In this document: positions 10,655 to 19,558 of the stretch, in pieces
Position numbering within the stretch: the first letter of the stretch is position 1
Layout of the letters: every line of letters begins with the position of its first letter
NCBI GenBank assembly: GCA_030448245.1
Contig: JAUJNH010000002.1
Coordinates: 1-64,000 of the forward strand
DNA: 64,000 bases
Direction of reading: 5' to 3'
Source: Acidimicrobiales bacterium
Lineage (GTDB): Bacteria; Actinomycetota; Acidimicrobiia; Acidimicrobiales; JAUJNH01
The notes under the pieces: generated by a model
The model's database searches: none
Told to the model about the DNA's origin: nothing
The model's input: only the letters and a program-made list of their open reading frames with translations
Translations under genes and position numbers: made by a program

Positions 10655-12532
10655 ATGTCGAGAAGCGGTCCAGGCAGACGCGGCGCAGGTGCCCGGCGGT
10701 GGTTCGGGAGGAGCCTGTTAGCGGGTGGAGCAGTGGCCATGGGCGCCGTGGCAACGCCCGCGCTCGGTCAGGAAGGCGGCGAGGCGCGCTCCGTCACACC
10801 GGCGGTCCAGGTCACCTCGGACACCCGGCCCGGACGCAACCACGGGTACCAGCAGCTGCTGGTGAGCCCGAAGGACGACAACACGCTCGTCATCATCGAG
10901 TCGGATCTCACGGTCTCGACGGGAGGCTGCCCCGTCCATGTCAGTCTCGACCGCGGCCGCACGTGGGCGACACGCAAAGCCCAGCCGAAGCCCGACCAGT
11001 ACGGCTCGTGCACCCGTCCGACCTTCGGCCCACCCATCGACGCCGAGTTCGGCAGGGACGGGATGCTCTACTTCATCGGGTCCGGTTCCGAGACCGCCTC
11101 CAACCGTGGGCCGACCGACGTGTACGTGGCCCGCAGCACCGATCTCGGCGAGACGTGGTCGTTCACCACCGTCGCCCGGGGCCAAAACGAGTTCGAGTTC
11201 ACCAAGGCCGACGGCACCAAGCAGAAGGACACGGGGCGGTACAACCGGCTCAGCATGGCCGTCCACCCGTCGGACCCGAGTCGCGTCTATGCGGGGATCA
11301 TGATCAGCGCTGGCACCCCCGGGGTCGAGAACCTGCCGCTCCGCAGCCTGGTCTCGGCGTCCACCGACGGCGGGCAGAGCTTCGGGCCCCCGGTCGACAT
11401 CTTCGGCGCTGTGCCGCGCGACCAGATCTTCGGCTCCGACGTCCCGTCGCTCGCCGTCGACCGCGAGGGGGCGATCTACGCCTTCACCAAGGAACGGCCA
11501 CCGGCGCCGCCTCCCACCCCAACCCCTCCGGCGGCCCCGGCGGCACCCCCCGCAGCCGCCCCGGCGCAGCCCGAGACGGTCGGCGCCGGCACGCCGGTCA
11601 CCGTGCCGCCGACCACCACCCCGGCGGTGAACGGCGCAGGATGCCCGGCGTCGCCCCAGGGACCACCCCCCTCGCCCCCCACCACCCAGAAGGTGCCGGC
11701 CACGCCTGCGCAGCTCGGGAAGGAAGGCGCCGGCGATCGGCTCCTCTTCTCCAAGTCGGTCGACGGCGGCAAGACCTGGGAGGGGCGCAGCATCGAGGAC
11801 AGCGTCGCGGTCTGCCGGTTCTGCCTCACGACCCCCGAGGCGGCGGTAGACCCCGCCACCGGAACCGCCTACGTCGTCTTCGAGTCGAGCGACTCGCCGC
11901 CACCCACGCCCAGGGACGACCGCAACATCTTCTTCATGGCGTCAAGCGACGGGGGGAAGACGTTCACCAAGCGGGTCCAGCTGAACGACGACGTCGACCC
12001 GGAGCGCAAGCCGAACTACAACCAGCTCTTCCCCGGCATCAGCGTCGCCCCGAACGGCCGGATTGACGTCGCCTGGCACGACTTCCGCACCGACGCCCTC
12101 TTCAACCCCGGAGGGCGGGGGTACTCCAACCTGGCCGGGGAGACCTGCTGGGACGCGTTCTACACCTTCTCCAGCGACGGCGGGCGAACCTGGTCCCGGC
12201 GCAACCTCCGGGTCAGCGACCGGTCCATGAACAAGTCCGAGGGCTACGTCGTGAACCCGGGGTACGACGTCAGAGCGGCGATGGCGGTGGCGTCCACCAA
12301 CGACGCGGCTTATGTGGCCTGGCCAGACTCCCGCGCCGGGAACCCGGCCGTGCCGAACGACGACACCTACTTCGCGTCGATCAGCCACAGCTCGGCCCGC
12401 CAGCAGGGCGAGTCGGGCGTGCGATGGACCTCCGTCGCCCTTGGCGTGGCGATCGGGCTCCTGGTCGCTGGTCTCGCCGCGGCTGCTGGTGCAGCCCTCT
12501 TCCGCCGGTCACGCTCGACGGCGGCTGGTTGA
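10655..12532 (+). CDS. anchored Asp-box (sialidase-like) propeller protein 2
   Basis: The 625-residue protein opens with an arginine-rich, Tat-like signal (RRWFGRSLLAGG), and ends with a membrane helix and basic tail. Six Asp-box motifs are visible (SLDRGRTW, STDLGETW, STDGGQSF, SVDGGKTW, SSDGGKTF, SSDGGRTW). Between blades three and four, about residues 280-350, lies a long proline/alanine/threonine-rich insertion, which would form a flexible loop. Several paired cysteines suggest an oxidising, extracytoplasmic location. The ATG follows GGGGGGAAG. The substrate is unknown; propellers of this kind are often called exo-alpha-sialidase without proof. Confidence 0.8.
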   Translation: MSRSGPGRRGAGARRWFGRSLLAGGAVAMGAVATPALGQEGGEARSVTPAVQVTSDTRPGRNHGYQQLLVSPKDDNTLVIIESDLTVSTGGCPVHVSLDRGRTWATRKAQPKPDQYGSCTRPTFGPPIDAEFGRDGMLYFIGSGSETASNRGPTDVYVARSTDLGETWSFTTVARGQNEFEFTKADGTKQKDTGRYNRLSMAVHPSDPSRVYAGIMISAGTPGVENLPLRSLVSASTDGGQSFGPPVDIFGAVPRDQIFGSDVPSLAVDREGAIYAFTKERPPAPPPTPTPPAAPAAPPAAAPAQPETVGAGTPVTVPPTTTPAVNGAGCPASPQGPPPSPPTTQKVPATPAQLGKEGAGDRLLFSKSVDGGKTWEGRSIEDSVAVCRFCLTTPEAAVDPATGTAYVVFESSDSPPPTPRDDRNIFFMASSDGGKTFTKRVQLNDDVDPERKPNYNQLFPGISVAPNGRIDVAWHDFRTDALFNPGGRGYSNLAGETCWDAFYTFSSDGGRTWSRRNLRVSDRSMNKSEGYVVNPGYDVRAAMAVASTNDAAYVAWPDSRAGNPAVPNDDTYFASISHSSARQQGESGVRWTSVALGVAIGLLVAGLAAAAGAALFRRSRSTAAG

Positions 12533-12556
12533 GCCGTGTCCGGGTGAGGATCGCCC

Positions 12557-12655
12557 TCAGGCCTCGATGCCGTAGCGGGCCAGCACCGCTGCGGCGTCGG
12601 GGAAGGTCTGGGTGAGGGCCGCGAGGTCCGGCACGGCCAACGACGGACCGGCGAG
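12557..12655 (-). pseudogene. short remnant, DUF1858/ScdA-N-like
   Basis: Reading leftwards the frame gives VPDLAALTQTFPDAAAVLAR then YGIEA and a stop. This resembles the helical N-terminal segment of ScdA/DUF542 or DUF1858 proteins (PEAARVLERHGI). An in-frame stop lies just upstream at about 12660 and there is no ribosome site, so it is at most a fragment. Nothing else is visible in 12533-12768. Confidence 0.3.
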
Positions 12656-12768
12656 CAGCGGTCAACCTCCGCGCCCAACCCGAGAGCGCTATTCGGGGCC
12701 GCGCCCCGACGACGGCAGCCGGGCAGCTGGGGTTGGTGAGGTGGGCCGCCGCAGGGCAGACCCGCTCG

Positions 12769-13521
12769 TCATGGACCAGGTGAAGGCCGGAGGCGGCTGG
12801 CCAGCGCGCCCACCGCCATCATGGCCGGCGAGGAGGGGTTGGCGTCGAAGGCGGCAACTCCCTGTTCGTCGGCCTTCTCGATGGCTGGGTCCTCGGGAAT
12901 GGTGTGCATCTCGACGCCGAGCTCCTGGGATATCCGGGCGACGTCGTCGTCGCTGATCGTGCGGTTGGCGATCCCGATGATCCGCTTCACCCCCATCTCC
13001 TCGGCAAGGCTGCAGGCGCGGCGGGCGATCTCCACCGACTTGGCACTTCCCTCGGTGACGGCCAGCACGACGTCGTCGGGGCCGGGAGCGGCCCAGATCA
13101 GGTCGTTGAGACCGGCTTCGAGGTCGGCGAGGACGACGCGGTCCTCGGCCGGCAGCTCGCCGAAGAACTGGCGGGTGGTGTTGTGCGAGCCGCAGCACAG
13201 GCAGGAGCCGGAGGGGCGCTCGATCTTGCCGGTGGCCACCAGGCGCACGCCGTCGGGAGCGTCGACGCCGTAGTCGGCGAGGAGCGCGTCGGCTGGCGGG
13301 GTGGGGTCGTTGTGGGTGTGGCCGGCGTCCAGGAGCGAGTTGAGGATGGGCCGCATCGACTCGACCAGCTCGCGGTCGACCCCGAGCGAGATGCCCAGGT
13401 TCGGGTTGGGGTCGGCGTCGATGGCCACCACGTCGTGGCCCAGGCGGGCCAGCTGCCGGGCCAGCGCCCCCGAGACGGTGCTCTTGCCCGAGCCGCCCTT
13501 GCCGGTGACGGCGATCTTCAT
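12769..13521 (-). CDS. CooC/MinD-like P-loop ATPase
   Basis: The 250-residue protein is a SIMIBI-class ATPase with the deviant Walker A GKGGSGKS at residues 7-14, the switch region DADPNPNLG, and a CLCCGSH cluster near residue 112. Cysteines at this place bind metal in CooC, the nickel-insertion ATPase of carbon monoxide dehydrogenase. No CODH, hydrogenase or nickel gene is in the window, so the client is unknown. Its ATG overlaps the stop of the next ATPase gene upstream (ATGA), so the pair is one operon and may form a heterodimer. Confidence 0.85.
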   Translation of the reverse strand: MKIAVTGKGGSGKSTVSGALARQLARLGHDVVAIDADPNPNLGISLGVDRELVESMRPILNSLLDAGHTHNDPTPPADALLADYGVDAPDGVRLVATGKIERPSGSCLCCGSHNTTRQFFGELPAEDRVVLADLEAGLNDLIWAAPGPDDVVLAVTEGSAKSVEIARRACSLAEEMGVKRIIGIANRTISDDDVARISQELGVEMHTIPEDPAIEKADEQGVAAFDANPSSPAMMAVGALASRLRPSPGP

Positions 13522-14519
13522 GCTCGTACCTCCTGGTCGACGAACAGCTCGGCGAGCTGGTTGATGGCTGCGATGGTGGGGGAATCGGGGCAGGCGTCGA
13601 GGGGCGACAGGCCCCGGCGCTCGGCTTCGGCCACCGCCGGATCGAAGGGGATTCGCACGGCTGGGCTGAGACCGGGGTGGTCCGGTTCGTCGCGGAAGCG
13701 GTTGGCCACGATCGTCGTGGTGCGCCCCTCGCCCACCATCGGCAGCAGCCGGCGGGCGGTCATGCCGGAGCGCCAGGCCGGGCCGACGACAACGAGGACG
13801 TCGTCGGCGAAGGCGTGGTAGTGCTCGAAGGGGGTGGTGGGTCCGGCCTCCATGTCGGCGATCACGTGCCAGTCGGGCTCTCCGAAGTTGAGGAGCACGT
13901 GCAGCAGGGCCACGACCGACTGGCGGGTGTGGGTCTTGTCGTCCGACCCGATCTTGCCGAGCCCCAGGAAGCGGACGTTGTCGGGGCCGCGGACGCCGTA
14001 GCGGTCGATCACGTCCCGGGGCTCGAGGCCGGGCGCCAGTGACCAGCCGTAGGCCGACCCGGGGTGCTGCACGACGGCCTCGGCCGGCAGGCCGGCGTCG
14101 GTGGGCCGAAGGCCGAGGCTGATGGCCAGCCCGGGGTTGACGTCGAGGTCGGCGGCGAACACCGGCAGGCCACGGCGGCCGAGGAGGCGGGCGAGCGTGC
14201 TGGAGATCACCGTCTTGCCGACCCCGCCCTTGCCCATCAGTGCGATGCGCAGGCCGAGGCGGCGGCGGGCCAGTTCGACGGTGCCCGCGTCAAGACCGGC
14301 CAGCGCCACGGCGGCCCGCTGCCGAGCCCCCTCGAGGTGGGCCTGGTGGCTGTCGATCTCCGGCCGGCTGCTCTGCGCCCACCCGGCGCCGCTCCAGGTG
14401 GCGAGGTGGCGCAGGAGGCTCGAGGCTTGCCGATCGACGGCCAGCCAGCCCCGGGCGTCGACCACACGAGCTTCGAGGTCGTCGAGGGTGGACTGCTGGC
14501 GGACCAGCGTCTCGGTCAC
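13518..14519 (-). CDS. CooC/MinD-like ATPase with helical N-terminal extension
   Basis: The 333-residue protein has about 95 N-terminal residues rich in L, R, A and Q that look helical, followed by a second SIMIBI ATPase domain: Walker A GKGGVGKT near residue 104, then DLDVNPGLAISLG and a FLGLGKIGSDDKTHTRQ stretch. The cysteine cluster of its partner is replaced by that last stretch, so it probably does not bind the same metal. I chose GTG at 14519 because GGGAG lies six bases upstream; a GTG at 14558 lacks a ribosome site. It is the first gene of a two-gene leftward operon. Confidence 0.78.
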   Translation of the reverse strand: MTETLVRQQSTLDDLEARVVDARGWLAVDRQASSLLRHLATWSGAGWAQSSRPEIDSHQAHLEGARQRAAVALAGLDAGTVELARRRLGLRIALMGKGGVGKTVISSTLARLLGRRGLPVFAADLDVNPGLAISLGLRPTDAGLPAEAVVQHPGSAYGWSLAPGLEPRDVIDRYGVRGPDNVRFLGLGKIGSDDKTHTRQSVVALLHVLLNFGEPDWHVIADMEAGPTTPFEHYHAFADDVLVVVGPAWRSGMTARRLLPMVGEGRTTTIVANRFRDEPDHPGLSPAVRIPFDPAVAEAERRGLSPLDACPDSPTIAAINQLAELFVDQEVRA

Positions 14520-15018
14520 CCAACGCTCCCGCGGCGAACGCTCGCCACCGTCGGCCACAGTGTGAAGGTAGCCGTGTTCGGATCGGTGAGCGAACCAACC
14601 CGTCCGTTGCCGACCAAGGATGTTGCCGCTGGAGCGACGCAAGTGTGGTGCCCGCAGACCTCGGCTCCTCGGAGCACCTCCGTGGCCGGCCGGCCGGACG
14701 CGCCGTCTACGGGCATCGCTGACGGGCCGGCCAAGGGGGCGGCGACACGGACCTGACTGGCCGTCCTCGACGCCGACCTCGTCGACGACGGGTACAGCCT
14801 CGAGGGGGCCCGCCGACCGCACGCTCCGCTGGTCTGGGACCCACGGGACCGGAAGGCGGAGGGCAAGGCGGTCGAGGACCCAGGGAGCGGTGCCGCTACG
14901 AAGAGGGAAGATTGGCCGCGTTCGCTGCCCTGAAGTATGCCCATTTGACGCGGCTGTTGCTACCGGGCAGGCTGTCCAAGCCATAGGGGAAGCTGACGGA
15001 CGAAAGGGGCGCGGCACT
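14520..15018. other. intergenic region, about 500 bases
   Basis: This region separates the leftward ATPase operon from the rightward Ig-like gene. I find no complete gene. A rightward frame around 14760-14880 reads VLDADLVDDGYSLEGARRP and might be a decayed coding piece, but I cannot assign it to a family. Promoters for both flanking units should lie here; no clear -35/-10 pair stands out. Confidence 0.3.
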
Positions 15019-15597
15019 GTGGGGTTCTCGGCTCGGAGGTGGCTTGTGCGGTTGCTCCCGGCGGTAGTCGTAGCCGTCTTCGTACCGGCCGGGTTGGCAT
15101 CTGGATGCGTCGCTCTCGCGGCCATCAGGGTCAACGGCTCCGGCACCGTCCAGCCAGGCGGGACGGTGGAGGTCTTCGGCAGTGACTTCGCCAAGGGGAA
15201 GCCGGTGCACATCCGCCTCGATGCTCCCGACGGACGGATCCTCTACACGCATCCCGACCCCCAGCCCTCCACCATGACGAGCCAGTTCACGGTACAGGTA
15301 CCCGTCCCAGCCGACATCTCTCCCGGGCCCCATGTGCTGCTCGCCACGCAGGAGCACTACGACATGAACATCGGCATCCCGGCCCGGGCCACCATGTACG
15401 TGAACTCCTCGCCACCGGTCGCGCCGCTTCCTACTGATCGGGCTGCCGTCCTCGAGGTTAGTGGCGGGCCGAACGCCGCCAGCTACGTCCTCATCGGGCT
15501 GGGCGGCGCCGCCGCCGCCCTCTTGGTGGCGGCCGCGGCACGCGCGATCGCGGCACGACCACCCTCGGCAGGCGGGGCCGAGGGCGTCAAGACCTGA
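15019..15597 (+). CDS. exported Ig-like protein with C-terminal membrane anchor, second copy
   Basis: The 192-residue product has a signal peptide (RWLVRLLPAVVVAVFVPAG), a beta-rich domain starting IRVNGSGTVQPGGTVEVFG, and a C-terminal membrane helix near residues 155-178 with a short tail. The domain layout equals that of the gene at 8212, including a conserved sequence idea of G-x-V-x-V-x-G-S-x-F. GTG at 15019 is preceded by AAAGGGG at about ten bases. A propeller gene follows 64 bases downstream on the same strand, which supports a functional pairing. Confidence 0.68.
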   Translation: MGFSARRWLVRLLPAVVVAVFVPAGLASGCVALAAIRVNGSGTVQPGGTVEVFGSDFAKGKPVHIRLDAPDGRILYTHPDPQPSTMTSQFTVQVPVPADISPGPHVLLATQEHYDMNIGIPARATMYVNSSPPVAPLPTDRAAVLEVSGGPNAASYVLIGLGGAAAALLVAAAARAIAARPPSAGGAEGVKT

Positions 15598-15661
15598 GAA
15601 CGCACTTGAGTTCTTCCCCTGTGGTCTCCACCCCGCAGTTTCCATTACCTAGGAGGGTCCC

Positions 15662-17491
15662 GTGAGCCGTGTTCCTCGCCGCGCTGGTGTTGTCGCGGCA
15701 CTACTGGCGATCATGGCGGCGTCCTCCGGAGGTGCGGGCGGGCAGACGACGACGACGCAGCCGACGCCGGGCCAGACGACGCTTGCGGGCCAGCCGACGC
15801 CGGGCCAGACGACGCCTGCGGGCCAACCGATACCGGGCAGCGACGTGAATCCCCCGCGCCAGGCGACGCCGGGCGGCCAGACGACGCCGGGAGCCGAGGA
15901 GGCGCCGGGCGGGCAGCCGGGGTCCCAGTTCCGGCCCACCGGGGCCTTCCCGAAGGCCAGGTTCGCTCGCCAGGACGCCGAGGTCGAGCGGTTGACGGGC
16001 GGCGTCCATATGACGAAGGAAGAGTTGGCGCCGACCCGGGGCTTCACCGGTCCCACGTCGATGGAGGCCGACCCCGACAACCCCCGGGTCGTCGTCGCCG
16101 CCACCGCCGACCTGCGGACGCGCCGGTGCCGCCTCCTGGTGTCAAGGGACGCAGGCCTGACGTGGACGTTCTCCAAGGAGAGCCCGTCGCCGGCGGACTA
16201 CCCCTTCTGCACCAACACCACGTCCGGTGTGGCGCAGCCCCAGGTCGCATGGGGAAGCGGCGGCACCTTGTACTACGCCATGCAGGCCTACGGCGACCGT
16301 GAGGGCCCTCGCGACGGGAAGACAAGCGTCGTGTTGGCCCGGACCACCAACCTGGGCGAGACCTGGACGACGACCCTCGTCGACGACGCCCGGGCCCAGC
16401 CCGACCCCAAGCCGGAGAACACCTGCTGCCCGGGCCTGGTCGTGGACAGCTCGGGGGCGCAGGACGCTGTCTACGTGGGCTACAGCCGGGACTGGAGCGC
16501 CACGGCGGGGAAGGATCATCCGCTGAAGGAGAAGCAGGAGGTCGTCGTTTCGGTGTCGACCGACGGCGGGAAATCATTCGGCAAGCGGATCAACCTCAAC
16601 GACCACTCGAAGCTGACGATGACGGTCGCCGGGCAGTCCTACCCGCTGCACTTCCAGACCGCGTTCGGCCGCCCCTTCCTGACCGCTCACGACGGAGTCG
16701 TCATGGCCGTGGGCGACAGCGGACCACCGGCCGACAACGAGCCGCCCGACGAGGTCTACAAGGGCATCTTCGGTGAAGCCGATCCGATGTTGATCGCCCG
16801 CTCCACCGACCAGGGAAGCACATGGACGGTCTCTGAGCTGAGCAGCCCCGTCTACACCGCCGCCGGTGCCCACACCGGGATGGGATGGAGCCCCGAGGGT
16901 GGGCCTGACGGCACGTTTGTCCTCGCCTACTCAGCGACGCCGGGCGATACGTCGAGCGCCAGCAGGTCGGACATCGTGGTCCGGCGCTCCACCGACAAGG
17001 GTGTCACGTGGACTGACCCCGTCGCCGTCAATGACGACGACCCCAAAGACCAGTACAGCAACTTCTATCCCCAGCTCGACGTGGCGCCCAACGGGCGAAT
17101 CGACGTCATCTGGCAGGACAATCGCGGCGTGACCGACTACGTGGCCGAGGTCCGGTACACCTACTCGACCGATAGCGGCCAGACCTGGGCGCCGAACATG
17201 GCGGTCACCGATAAACCGATCAACTACCTCGGCGGTATCAGCATCAACTCCGACATCTACCAACCTCCGGGGGTCGCCTCGACGAACGCGTTCGCAGCCA
17301 TCGCCTGGGCCGACCCGCGCTTCGCCGGCGGGGAAACCCAAACCCAGGACAACTTCAACGTGGTCGCCCAGTTCTCGCCCTTGCCGTCCGAGGACAACAA
17401 CACGTTGCGCTTCTTCGCCGCTGGCTTGGGCGGTCTGGTGCTGGCCGGCATCGTCCTGCTGGGCATCCAGTTGGCCCGTAGGACACGCTGA
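15662..17491 (+). CDS. anchored Asp-box (sialidase-like) propeller protein 3
   Basis: The 609-residue protein has a signal peptide, a low-complexity P/T/Q/G segment at about residues 28-85, then six Asp-box motifs (SRDAGLTW, TTNLGETW, STDGGKSF, STDQGSTW, STDKGVTW, STDSGQTW), and a C-terminal membrane helix (FFAAGLGGLVLAGIVLLG) with basic end. The GTG has AGGAGG six bases upstream. It is the third propeller of this locus; it differs from propeller 2 in placing its low-complexity segment before, not inside, the propeller. Catalytic residues of sialidases cannot be recognised. Confidence 0.82.
   Translation: MSRVPRRAGVVAALLAIMAASSGGAGGQTTTTQPTPGQTTLAGQPTPGQTTPAGQPIPGSDVNPPRQATPGGQTTPGAEEAPGGQPGSQFRPTGAFPKARFARQDAEVERLTGGVHMTKEELAPTRGFTGPTSMEADPDNPRVVVAATADLRTRRCRLLVSRDAGLTWTFSKESPSPADYPFCTNTTSGVAQPQVAWGSGGTLYYAMQAYGDREGPRDGKTSVVLARTTNLGETWTTTLVDDARAQPDPKPENTCCPGLVVDSSGAQDAVYVGYSRDWSATAGKDHPLKEKQEVVVSVSTDGGKSFGKRINLNDHSKLTMTVAGQSYPLHFQTAFGRPFLTAHDGVVMAVGDSGPPADNEPPDEVYKGIFGEADPMLIARSTDQGSTWTVSELSSPVYTAAGAHTGMGWSPEGGPDGTFVLAYSATPGDTSSASRSDIVVRRSTDKGVTWTDPVAVNDDDPKDQYSNFYPQLDVAPNGRIDVIWQDNRGVTDYVAEVRYTYSTDSGQTWAPNMAVTDKPINYLGGISINSDIYQPPGVASTNAFAAIAWADPRFAGGETQTQDNFNVVAQFSPLPSEDNNTLRFFAAGLGGLVLAGIVLLGIQLARRTR
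15758..15840 (+). repeat. 33-base in-frame tandem repeat
   Basis: Two full 33-base copies (15758-15790 and 15791-15823) differ at one or two positions and are followed by a partial third. Each encodes the 11 residues QPTPGQTT-x-AG. They form part of the flexible stalk at the N-terminus of propeller 3 and are a likely site of copy-number change. Confidence 0.85.
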
Positions 17492-17764
17492 TGGAGGTCG
17501 ATTAAACCTCGAGGATCGAATCGAAGAGGCTGTGGCTGAGCCGCCCGTGCGTCAGCACCGGTGCAGCGCCGGCCCTTGAGCCCTCGCCTAGTCGTCCGCC
17601 CTGCCTTGGGCCTTGCTCCGCAGAGAGCTTCCGCGGCACCCGGCGACCACCGTTGACCTCCGACACATCGACTCCTCCTCTGCTCATGGAGGAGCCTCCC
17701 AACCTCGGGTCATCTCGCGTGGACCCTCCGCGGCGAACTCGGACGCAAAGCACCTCAACGACGG

Positions 17765-18000
17765 CCGCCGTCTGGCGACGCTGTTCGGGGACGTGGCGGC
17801 GGTGGGCGTTAGAAGGCGGCACGGGAGACCTCGAGCAGCTCACACGTCCTCTTGACGTTGCCCTGCCCTGTTCCCTCCCCTCGATGAACGGCGAGACGTT
17901 CACCGGGTCTCCTTCACGAAAATGCTGTCGCCCGCTTGAGGATCGCCACGTCCTCCCGCAACCGCCGGTGCTCCCGGCGCGGCACAGCGAGCTCCTCCCG
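17765..18000 (-). pseudogene. IS3-family transposase remnant
   Basis: Leftward frames give REHRRLREDVAILKRATAFS, the end of an IS3 orfA (family: RRENRRLREExDILKRATAFF), and then, after frameshifts, RTCELLEVSRAAFY, the start of orfB. All other parts are absent or unreadable. The rest of 17492-18070 holds no gene that I can support; a further leftward frame toward 17510 may be more decayed orfB. Confidence 0.7.
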
Positions 18001-18070
18001 TACTCAGGTCGGGTGCGCTACCTGTCGCCCTGAGGAGGAGGGCAGGCACCCCCGTGTTGCGTTTGCGGTG

Positions 18071-18086
18071 ATACTGCCGGGGGTAT
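18071..18086. promoter_or_regulatory. CsoR/CstR-type operator
   Basis: ATACTGCCGGGGGTAT is an imperfect palindrome with ATAC/GTAT ends and a CCGG centre. CsoR-family repressors bind ATAC-ended, G/C-centred palindromes of this kind. It sits just before the first gene of a cassette whose last gene encodes such a repressor, so autoregulation is likely. Confidence 0.65.
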
Positions 18087-18114
18087 CCGTGAGGTGGAGA
18101 TGAGGGGAGCTTTC

Positions 18115-18342
18115 ATGGTCGTGTTGCGGTCCATCGGGTCGACGCCGGGTCGGGTTGTTCGTGTGATGGCCGGGTTGGTGCTGATCGCGGTGGGTGTCGT
18201 GGCCGGCGGCTGGTGGCTGGTCTTGGCCGCGGTCGGTGTGCTCCCGCTGGCTGCGGGGTTGTTCGACGTCTGTGTGTTGGGACCGTTGTTCCGGTTGCCC
18301 TTCGGTGGGCGGGCGTTTCGTGCGTCGCAGGGGTGCCGCTGA
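18115..18342 (+). CDS. DUF2892 (YgaP-like) membrane protein
   Basis: The 75-residue protein has two hydrophobic segments (about 14-34 and 38-55) in the DUF2892 pattern (RVVRVMAGLVLIAVGV, then GxWWLVLAAVGVLPLAAGLFDVC-PL). In many bacteria this domain accompanies or is fused to rhodaneses. ATG at 18115 has GGGGAG five bases upstream; GTG at 18094 is less likely. It overlaps the next gene start by one base and is the first gene of a sulfur-handling cassette. Confidence 0.78.
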   Translation: MVVLRSIGSTPGRVVRVMAGLVLIAVGVVAGGWWLVLAAVGVLPLAAGLFDVCVLGPLFRLPFGGRAFRASQGCR

Positions 18343-19555
18343 TGTTCTTCAGGCAGTTCTACCTGCAAGGCCTCGGGCACGCGTCGTACCTGGTGGGCTC
18401 GGAGGAGACCGGGGAGGCGTTGCTGTTCGATCCGCAGCGTGATGTGGCCGGCTACTTCGCCGAGGCCCGGATGCAGGGCCTGCGGGTGCGTCACGCCCTG
18501 GATTCGCATGGCCACAACGACTACCTGTCCGGCCTGACCGAGGTGGGGGAGCGGGGCGAGGTCGAGCTCCTCGCCTCCGCCGCCGCCGATGTCGGGTTCG
18601 ACCACCGACCGTTGCGGGATGGGGAGCGGTTTGACCTCGGCGAGGTCGGCTTCGAGGTGCTCCACACCTCCGGGCACACGCCGGAGCACATCAGCCTGCT
18701 GGTCTACGACGGACAGGCGTCTGCTGATGAGCCGGCCCTGCTCTTGTCGGGCGGGGCGCTGCTGGTGGGTGACCTGGCCCGCCCGACCTCCTCGGCGGTC
18801 CGGATGAGGCGGAGGCTTCGGCGAAGGAGTTCTGCTCCACCATCCAGACCAAGATCCTCGAGCTGGCGGACCACGTCGAGGTGTTCCCCACCCATGTCGC
18901 CGGGTCGCTGTGCGCTGCGTGAACCGCCGGCCTCCACGCCCGCCGCGGTGAAGGGGCTGGTGCAGCAGGGGGCGGTCGTGCTCGACACCCGCCCGGCCGA
19001 GGCGTTCGGCGGCGGCCACGTCCCCGGCGCTCTCAACGTCGGCCAAGGTGCGGCGTTCCCGACGTGGGCGGGCACGGTCCTCGACGAGGGCGCGGCCATC
19101 GTCCTCGTGCTCGACTCGCCGGCCGATCTGTGGCCGGTCACCTGGGACCTGCTCCGCATCGGCTACGACCTACCCGTCGGCTGGCTGGCCGGCGGGATGA
19201 TGGCGTGGCGGACCGCGGCCCTCGACGTCGACGGCCTTCCTCAGATCACCGTGCACGAGCTCAAGCGTCGGCTCGCCGACGGCCAGGTCGACCTCCTCGA
19301 TGTCCGCCAGCCCGGTGAATGGGGCGCAGGGTCACGTGGCCGGCGCCACCTTTCTGACGGGCGGCGAGCTGCCCGGGGCGGCTGGGCGACGTGCCCCGGA
19401 CCGGGAGGCCGCTGGCCGTGGCGTGCGGCTCGGGCTACCGGTCCTCGGTGGCGGACAGCCTCCTCCAGTCCCGGACCGACCTCGAGGTGATCAACGTGCT
19501 CGGCGGCATGTCTGCCTGGAACACCGCCGCCTACCCCACCACCAAGGAGACCTGA
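18342..19555 (+). pseudogene. MBL-fold/rhodanese fusion, frameshifted and internally deleted
   Basis: The first part is a persulfide-dioxygenase-like metallo-beta-lactamase domain (HALDSHGHNDYLSG, then LHTSGHTPEHIS), the second part two rhodanese-like domains, the last with the active loop ACGSGYRS. One frame does not cover it. A base is missing near 18785 in a C run (the family PDLLGG continues only in another frame), about 60 residues normally following the VAGSLC segment are gone near 18915, and extra G bases occur near 19325 and 19372. As read, an intact protein cannot be made unless these are sequencing errors. The intact family oxidises or transfers persulfide sulfur. Confidence 0.75.
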
Positions 19556-19558
19556 ACC

